Program-made: the position numbers and the translations under genes
In this document: positions 5,322-10,103 of the stretch, in pieces
How the letters are laid out: each line of letters starts with the position of its first letter
How positions within the stretch are numbered: the stretch's first letter is position 1
NCBI GenBank assembly: GCA_964602995.1
Contig: CAZRTM010000131.1
Coordinates: 1 to 10,103, forward strand
Length of the DNA: 10,103 nt
Source of the DNA: JAAYYY01 sp964602995
Lineage (GTDB): Bacteria > Chloroflexota > Anaerolineae > Promineifilales > Promineifilaceae
Direction of reading: 5' to 3'
Notes under the pieces: generated by a model
Told to the model about the DNA's origin: nothing
Seen by the model: the letters and a program-made list of their open reading frames with translations, nothing else
Database searches by the model: none

Positions 5322-6971
5322 ATGCCATTACCCGGAAGTAATTTCAGATTGCACAATAAGCGTCTCAATATCGTTTTCGTCCTGGCCGTTTCTCTCGTAT
5401 TCCTTTTAGCGGCGTCTGTTTTAACAGCATGTGGCGGTGGCGCCGCAGACCCAACCTCAACCACCGGTACAACTCCCCCCGCAGAAGAAAATCCCACAGA
5501 ATCGACAACCGAAACAGAAGCAGAGGCCGCAGCACCGGCGTCGGGGCGCGAAGGCGTTTTGCGCGTGGCCCTGCAACCCATTGTCCAGACAGACCCGGCC
5601 CTGATTTCGTCAGACAGCGAAGTGCTGGTGGCCAACCACGTCTACGATTATCTGGTGGACATCGATGTCCAATCGAACCCCACACCGCGCCTGGCGACAG
5701 AGTGGGACATTAGCGACGATGGCCTGACCTACACCTTCACCCTGGCCGAGGGCGTTACCTGGCACGACGGCGACCCGTTCTCGGCCGCTGATGTGGTATG
5801 GACCTTCGACCGCCTGCGCGATCCCGATTCCGGCTATGCCACGGTGGACCTCTACAGCAACGTCGCCAGCATTGAAGCGACAGGTGATCTGGAGGTCACA
5901 TTCACGCTCAGCGAGCCGAACCCCTTCTTCCTCTACGACCTCAGCGACAATCACGCCCTGGTGCAGAAAGAAGGCACCGAAGATGCCGCCGCCTTTAACG
6001 GGACGGGGCCGTTCATTGTGACCGACTATCGCCCGGAAGACCGCATTGTAATGGAGGCCAACGAGAATTATTGGGTAGAAGGGCAGCCACACCTGGCGGG
6101 GCTGGAAATCATCTTCTTTAACGATGAAACCGCGGCCGTCGATGCCCTGCGTGGCGGGCAGATTGACCTGTCGATGCGTATGTCCACCTCGCTCTATGAG
6201 AGCCTGCAGGCGGAGCCAGGGATTACGACGGTGGATATTCCCACCAATGGTTTTGACCTGGTGCGCTTGCGCGCCGACCGCGAACCGGGCAACGATCCGC
6301 TTGTGATTGAGGCGCTGAAACTGGCCACCGATCGCGAAGCGATTTTACAGTTGGTGCAGCAGGGCTATGGCGGCCTGGGCAACGACAGCCCCATTGGCCC
6401 GCTCTACGAAGCCTATCACGCCACTGATGTCGAGCCGCCGGCGCGTGACGTTGCAGAAGCGCAACGGCTGCTGGAAGAGGCGGGCTATGGCGATGGCCTG
6501 AACCTGACATTGCATGTACCCGACACCGGCAACCGGCCTGATCTGGCCACGGTGTTGCAGAATCAGTGGGCCGAAGCCGGTATTAACATCGATATCAGCG
6601 TGGAGCCGGAGAGCGTCTACTACGCTGAAGATGGCTGGCTGGAGGTCGATCTGGGCATCACCGGCTGGGGCTCACGGCCCTATCCCCAATATTATCTGGA
6701 CGTGATGCTGGCCTGTGACGCCGTCTGGAATGAGGCCCACTTCTGTGACGAAGAGCTGGACCAGTTGATCGCCACGGCGGGCACGACGATGGACGAAGCA
6801 GAGCGCGAGCAGGCCTACCGCGACATCCAGCAACTGCTGGCGGAGCGCGGACCGGTTATCATTCCTTACTACTTCGCCCAGTTCGGCGCCATCAGCGACC
6901 AATTTACCAACTTTGAGCTTAAAGCTTTTGCCGGCCGCACCGACTTCCGCGACGTGCGCCTGGCGCAATAA
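5322..6971 (+). CDS. ABC transporter solute-binding lipoprotein, family 5 (peptide/oligopeptide type)
   Basis: The product is 549 residues. The N-terminus is a lipoprotein signal: basic residues, a hydrophobic core (16-34) and the lipobox LTAC with lipidated Cys37. A Thr/Pro/Glu/Ala-rich tether (about 38-75) links the anchor to the binding domain. The mature protein shows the SBP_bac_5 signature in LATEWDISDDGLTYTFTL (124-141), GVTWHDGDPFSAADVVWTF (144-162), GTGPFIVTDY and the later KLATDREAILQLVQQGYGG segment. Such proteins capture peptides, and in some members nickel, opines or oligosaccharides, outside the membrane and deliver them to a DppBC-type channel; the substrate here is undetermined. 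Two cysteines near the C-terminus (ACDAVWNEAHFCDEELD) may form a disulfide. The start is supported by AGGAGA (5308-5313) eight bases upstream. A hairpin after the gene may raise its expression above that of the permease genes that follow. Confidence 0.94.
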   Translation: MPLPGSNFRLHNKRLNIVFVLAVSLVFLLAASVLTACGGGAADPTSTTGTTPPAEENPTESTTETEAEAAAPASGREGVLRVALQPIVQTDPALISSDSEVLVANHVYDYLVDIDVQSNPTPRLATEWDISDDGLTYTFTLAEGVTWHDGDPFSAADVVWTFDRLRDPDSGYATVDLYSNVASIEATGDLEVTFTLSEPNPFFLYDLSDNHALVQKEGTEDAAAFNGTGPFIVTDYRPEDRIVMEANENYWVEGQPHLAGLEIIFFNDETAAVDALRGGQIDLSMRMSTSLYESLQAEPGITTVDIPTNGFDLVRLRADREPGNDPLVIEALKLATDREAILQLVQQGYGGLGNDSPIGPLYEAYHATDVEPPARDVAEAQRLLEEAGYGDGLNLTLHVPDTGNRPDLATVLQNQWAEAGINIDISVEPESVYYAEDGWLEVDLGITGWGSRPYPQYYLDVMLACDAVWNEAHFCDEELDQLIATAGTTMDEAEREQAYRDIQQLLAERGPVIIPYYFAQFGAISDQFTNFELKAFAGRTDFRDVRLAQ

Positions 6972-6990
6972 ACAGTAGGGTTTGTAGTAC

Positions 6991-7021
6991 AGGCTCCCGC
7001 CTTGCCTCAGGGCGGGAGCCT
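6991..7021 (+). terminator. Perfect 11-bp hairpin between binding-protein and permease genes
   Basis: AGGCTCCCGCC (6991-7001) pairs exactly with GGCGGGAGCCT (7011-7021) around a nine-base loop, TTGCCTCAG. Only CTTT follows, so it is at best a partial terminator. Its position is usual for stem-loops that stabilise the upstream message or reduce transcription into the permease genes, so that more binding protein than permease is made. It ends ten bases before the chosen permease start and could also hinder ribosome access there. Confidence 0.65.
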
Positions 7022-7031
7022 CTTTGCGCCC

Positions 7032-7928
7032 ATGACAACTCTGACTCCTTCTCCACAACCGGCGGCTGCGGCGACCGGCGCCCATCCACTGCAGCGCATC
7101 TGGCGCGGCGTGCGACGGCTCTATGCTGAACCGGCGCCGGCGCTGGGGACGACGATTGTGGTCATCTTCTTGCTGGTGGCTTTGCTCGGCCCCTGGCTGG
7201 CTCCCTTTGGCGAAAATGAGCAATTCTTCGCCGATGCCCGCCAGCCGCCCTCTGCCGACTACTGGTTCGGCACAGACCGGCTGGGGCGCGACGTTTTCAG
7301 CCGCGTCATTCTGGGCGCGCGTGATATCTTCGCCCTGGCAGGGTTGGGCACCCTATTGGCCATCATCACCGGCACCAGCATCGGGCTGTTCAGCGGCTAT
7401 CTGGGCCGCTGGGTGGATGAGCTGATCATGCGCTTCTTCGACAGCCTGTTGTCGATCCCGGCCTTGTTGCTGGCGTTGTTGCTGTTGGGCACCCTGGGCC
7501 AGACGCGCAACGGCATCTTGCTGGTCATCGTCGTCGTTTATACGCCCATTGTGGCCCGCGTGGTGCGCAGCGTGGTCCTGAGCGTCAAGAACAAAGGATT
7601 TGTGCAGGCGGCGCGCACGCAGGGTGAGCCGCTGGCTGTGATTCTCTTTCGCGAGATTTTGCCCTCGGTGCTGCCCGCGCTGGCGGTCGAGGCTGCCCTG
7701 CGTTTCTCGTATGCCATCTTCCTGGTTGCTTCCCTCGGCTTCCTGGGGGTTGGTGTGCAACCGCCGGAACCGGATTGGGGATTGATGGTCAATGAAGCGC
7801 GGCACAACGTGGGCCAGACGCCGTGGGCGCTCTACTTTCCGGCGGCGGCCATCGCCCTGCTGGTCGTTGGCGTGAATCTGATGGCCGACGGTTTGCGCCG
7901 CGTATTGCAGACGCCGGAGAACGGCTGA
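7032..7928 (+). CDS. ABC transporter permease, DppC/OppC type
   Basis: The product is 298 residues. An N-terminal membrane segment (about 40-57) with the GPWLAPFG motif is followed by FGTDRLGRDVFSRVILGAR (79-97), the hallmark of DppC/OppC permeases. Further membrane segments lie near 99-122, 138-155, 161-180, 213-242 and 268-286. The cytoplasmic coupling loop AARTQGEPLAVILFREILPS (193-212) matches the EAA motif that contacts the ATPase. It would pair with the DppB-type permease whose start lies at the window end. The ATG at 7032 is preferred over a TTG at 7002, because the TTG lies in the loop of the upstream hairpin and would add ten unlikely residues. No Shine-Dalgarno sequence is visible. 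The stop codon overlaps the next start by one base (TGATG), so translation is probably coupled. Confidence 0.92.
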   Translation: MTTLTPSPQPAAAATGAHPLQRIWRGVRRLYAEPAPALGTTIVVIFLLVALLGPWLAPFGENEQFFADARQPPSADYWFGTDRLGRDVFSRVILGARDIFALAGLGTLLAIITGTSIGLFSGYLGRWVDELIMRFFDSLLSIPALLLALLLLGTLGQTRNGILLVIVVVYTPIVARVVRSVVLSVKNKGFVQAARTQGEPLAVILFREILPSVLPALAVEAALRFSYAIFLVASLGFLGVGVQPPEPDWGLMVNEARHNVGQTPWALYFPAAAIALLVVGVNLMADGLRRVLQTPENG

Positions 7929-10015
7929 TGAGGCGGTTGATGAACGAACACAACGGCTCCGTCCTGCAAATTAGCGACCTGACGGTGGCTTATAAGCAGG
8001 GGCGTGAGTGGCTTGAGGCTGTGCGCGACTTCTCGCTGGCCATTGCTCCCGGCCAGACCTACGGGCTGGTGGGCGAGAGCGGCTCAGGCAAATCGACCAT
8101 CGCTCTGACCGTGATGCGCTACCTTGATCGCGCCGGCCGGGTGCTGGATGGCCAGGTTCTGTTCCAGGGGCGGGACCTGCTGGCGCTGGAACGGAAAGAG
8201 ATGCGCGGGGTATGGGGCAGCGAGCTGGCAATGGTGCCCCAGGATCCGCTCTCCGCGCTCAATCCGTCGCTGCCCATCCAGGAGCAGATTGCAGAAGGGC
8301 TGCGCTTGCACCTTGATCTGGACAACAGCGAGGCCGACCGGAAGGCGCTGTCGCTGCTGGAGATGGTGCGCATTCCTGACCCGCAACGGGTGGGCCAGAG
8401 CTACCCGCACCAGATAAGCGGCGGTATGCAGCAACGGGTGATGATCGCCATGGCTCTGAGCACGGAACCATCCCTGCTGGTGCTGGATGAGCCGACCACG
8501 GCCCTGGATGTCACCACACAGGCGGCCATTCTGGACCTGTTCCGCGACCTGGTGCAGGAACGGGATACATCCACCCTCTACGTCACCCACAACCTGGGCG
8601 TGGTGGCCCAGAGCTGCGACCGCGTGGCTGTGCTCTATGCCGGCGAGCTGGTGGAAGATGCGCCGGCGCGCGAGCTGTTTCGCCAGCCTCTGCACCCTTA
8701 CACGCAAGGGCTGATTGATAGCGTGCCTAAGTTGGGCCAGAACAAGCGCACGATCCAGTTGCAGGCCATCCCAGGCCAGATCCCGGCACTGGGCCAGCGC
8801 CCTGACGCCTGCATCTATGTGGACCGCTGCCCACTGGCGATTGAGATCTGTGCTGAACAGCGACCGCCATTAGATGAACCGGCGCCGGGACGCAAGGTCC
8901 GTTGCCACCGCTGGCCGGAAATTCAGGCCGGCGAAATCAGCGCCGAAGGGGAAGCGGTGGCTGTACCAGAACGGGAAAACGGCGAGCCACAGACACCTTT
9001 GCTCGCGCTGCGCGACGTATCGGTCCATTTCGACGTCTCGCGCTCCATTGTGGAGCTGCTCAAACGGGAAGAGGCGCAGCAGGTGACGGCCGTGGATCAC
9101 GTCAATCTGCGGCTACCGCGGGGCCAGACGCTGGGGTTGGTGGGCGAAAGTGGTAGCGGCAAGACGACGTTGGCGCGCGCGATTATCGGCCTGCAACCGC
9201 TCGACGATGGGCGCATGACGCTGCTCGATCTGCCGTTGCCTTCGGGCCTTTCTGAACGCAATCTGGAGATGATGCGCCACTTGCAGATTGTTTTCCAGAA
9301 TCCTGAAGATGCGCTGAACCCTTACCTGACCGTGGGCCAGACCCTGCGCCGCCCGCTGCAGCGCCTGCGAAATCTATCGCGTGAAGAGGCGGACGAGGCG
9401 GTGGCGCGCCTGCTGGAGGACGTGCATCTGCCTCCGTCCTACACCGGCCGCCTGCCCGCGCAGTTGAGTGGTGGTGAGAAGCAGCGCGTTGCCATTGCGC
9501 GGGCCTTTGCCGCCAACCCCGACCTGTTGATTGCCGATGAGCCGGTCTCGTCGCTCGACGTCTCGGTGCAGGCTTCCATTCTCAACCTGCTGGCGGCGCT
9601 GCAGGCGGATCGCAACAGCAGCATTCTGTTCATTTCGCACGATCTGGCCGTGGTCGCCTATCTGGCAGACAGAATTGCCGTTATCTACGCCGGCAGTCTG
9701 ATGGAATTGGCCGGCGCTGAAACGCTGCTGCAACCGCCCTACCACCCCTATACAGAGGCCCTCCTGGCCGCCATTCCGCTCATCGACCCCGACGCCGAGC
9801 AGGAGCCGATCCGGCTGCAAGGGCAGGTGATGAGCCAGCTCAATGTCCCTACAGGTTGCCCCTTCCACCCGCGCTGCCCCCGCTTCCTGGGCGACATCTG
9901 CGTGGAACAAACGCCGCCGTGGCGCGTCACAGAAAACGGCGACCGCATTTTCTGCCACATCCCGCTGCATGAGCTGCAGGAGGAGCAGAAGAAGGTGTTC
10001 CGGTTTTCCCAATGA
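7928..10015 (+). CDS. Fused two-domain ABC ATPase, DppD-DppF type
   Basis: The product is 695 residues with two complete nucleotide-binding domains. Domain 1: Walker A GESGSGKST (49-57), Q-loop MVPQDPLSALNP (102-113), signature ISGGMQQRV (163-171), Walker B LLVLDEPTTALD (183-194), H-loop THN (220-222). Domain 2: GESGSGKTT (406-414), VFQNPEDALNP (455-465), LSGGEKQRVAIARA (513-526), LLIADEPVSSLD (533-544) and SHD (570-572). Each domain ends in the oligopeptide-transporter extension with HPYT and four cysteines: C295, C301, C308, C326 and C644, C650, C658, C676. Related importers use this motif for an iron-sulfur cluster. The fusion supplies both ATPase subunits of the importer, as in GsiA or YejF. 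The start at 7928 has GGAGA seven bases upstream (7916-7920) and overlaps the permease stop codon. An ATG at 7940 is the alternative; extension to 7823 would run into the permease gene. The stop codon overlaps the next start (ATGA). Confidence 0.95.
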   Translation: MRRLMNEHNGSVLQISDLTVAYKQGREWLEAVRDFSLAIAPGQTYGLVGESGSGKSTIALTVMRYLDRAGRVLDGQVLFQGRDLLALERKEMRGVWGSELAMVPQDPLSALNPSLPIQEQIAEGLRLHLDLDNSEADRKALSLLEMVRIPDPQRVGQSYPHQISGGMQQRVMIAMALSTEPSLLVLDEPTTALDVTTQAAILDLFRDLVQERDTSTLYVTHNLGVVAQSCDRVAVLYAGELVEDAPARELFRQPLHPYTQGLIDSVPKLGQNKRTIQLQAIPGQIPALGQRPDACIYVDRCPLAIEICAEQRPPLDEPAPGRKVRCHRWPEIQAGEISAEGEAVAVPERENGEPQTPLLALRDVSVHFDVSRSIVELLKREEAQQVTAVDHVNLRLPRGQTLGLVGESGSGKTTLARAIIGLQPLDDGRMTLLDLPLPSGLSERNLEMMRHLQIVFQNPEDALNPYLTVGQTLRRPLQRLRNLSREEADEAVARLLEDVHLPPSYTGRLPAQLSGGEKQRVAIARAFAANPDLLIADEPVSSLDVSVQASILNLLAALQADRNSSILFISHDLAVVAYLADRIAVIYAGSLMELAGAETLLQPPYHPYTEALLAAIPLIDPDAEQEPIRLQGQVMSQLNVPTGCPFHPRCPRFLGDICVEQTPPWRVTENGDRIFCHIPLHELQEEQKKVFRFSQ

Positions 10016-10103
10016 GCCGTTACCTGTTGCGCCGCCTGGGCTTCTTATTGCTGTCGTTGCTGTTGACGTCGTTGATCATTTTTGCTGTTACGCAATTTCT
10101 GCC
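10012..10103 (+). CDS. ABC transporter permease, DppB/OppB type (partial, cut by window end)
   Basis: Only the first 30 residues are inside the window. They read MSRYLLRRLGFLLLSLLLTS and continue as a hydrophobic helix ending in VTQFL. A basic YLLRRL start followed directly by the first membrane helix is typical of DppB/OppB-family permeases. The ATG overlaps the stop codon of the fused ATPase (ATGA), so it belongs to the same operon. It would supply the second channel subunit, otherwise missing beside the DppC-type permease. Confidence 0.82.
   Translation, partial: MSRYLLRRLGFLLLSLLLTSLIIFAVTQFL

Noticed and set aside
5224..5409. Short plus-strand open frame before the binding-protein gene
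   Set aside because: It overlaps the signal peptide of the binding protein in another frame and has no ribosome site. The region fits an untranslated leader.
7823..7927. N-terminal extension of the fused ATPase
   Set aside because: It would overlap the permease gene by more than 100 bases, and its residues do not resemble an ABC ATPase start. The ATG at 7928 has GGAGA upstream and the usual one-base overlap.

Overview
The window is GC-rich chromosomal DNA that looks bacterial and most likely comes from a Chloroflexota member (Anaerolineae/Caldilineae type). This is an inference from gene content: a SpoVS-family protein with no sporulation genes nearby, an MrfA/YprA-type helicase, a lipoprotein solute-binding protein with a Thr/Pro/Glu-rich linker, and a fused two-domain oligopeptide-type ATPase. 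No rRNA, tRNA or phylogenetic marker is present to confirm it.

Left part (1-1030, minus strand): a long imperfect inverted repeat (19-82), a small membrane protein of the CmpB-like 'ABC transporter type IV' family (139-567), a probable terminator (663-692) and a spoVS gene (725-1027). spoVS has a strong Shine-Dalgarno sequence and a near-consensus sigma-70 promoter. That promoter is straddled by a 10-bp-arm inverted repeat that looks like an operator.

Gap 1028-1549: a gene-free, comparatively AT-rich stretch with two perfect and several near-perfect DnaA boxes on both strands. It is a candidate for DnaA binding, possibly an origin.

Middle (1550-5159, plus strand): an 851-residue DEAD/DEAH helicase of the MrfA/DUF1998 family, with an HNH nuclease-like zinc module spliced into its C-terminal domain. 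The 214-bp gap after it is filled by four copies of a 51-bp tandem repeat. Each copy holds two different palindromes built on the same TTGG(T/C)AA core in opposite orientations. An alpha/beta hydrolase follows. Neither the helicase nor the hydrolase has a Shine-Dalgarno sequence, and both have CTGTACAA(T) just upstream of the ATG.

Right part (5160-10103, plus strand): three tandem TGTGGATA boxes and a TATAAT promoter element precede a peptide-type ABC importer operon. The order is solute-binding lipoprotein, perfect hairpin, DppC-type permease, fused DppD-DppF-type ATPase, and a DppB-type permease cut by the window end. The last three genes overlap by 1 to 4 bases and so are translationally coupled. 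The binding protein captures the substrate outside the membrane, the two permeases form the channel, and the fused ATPase supplies both nucleotide-binding domains.

The most interesting items are the HNH-in-MrfA architecture, the dual-palindrome tandem array, and the recurrent DnaA-box clusters.
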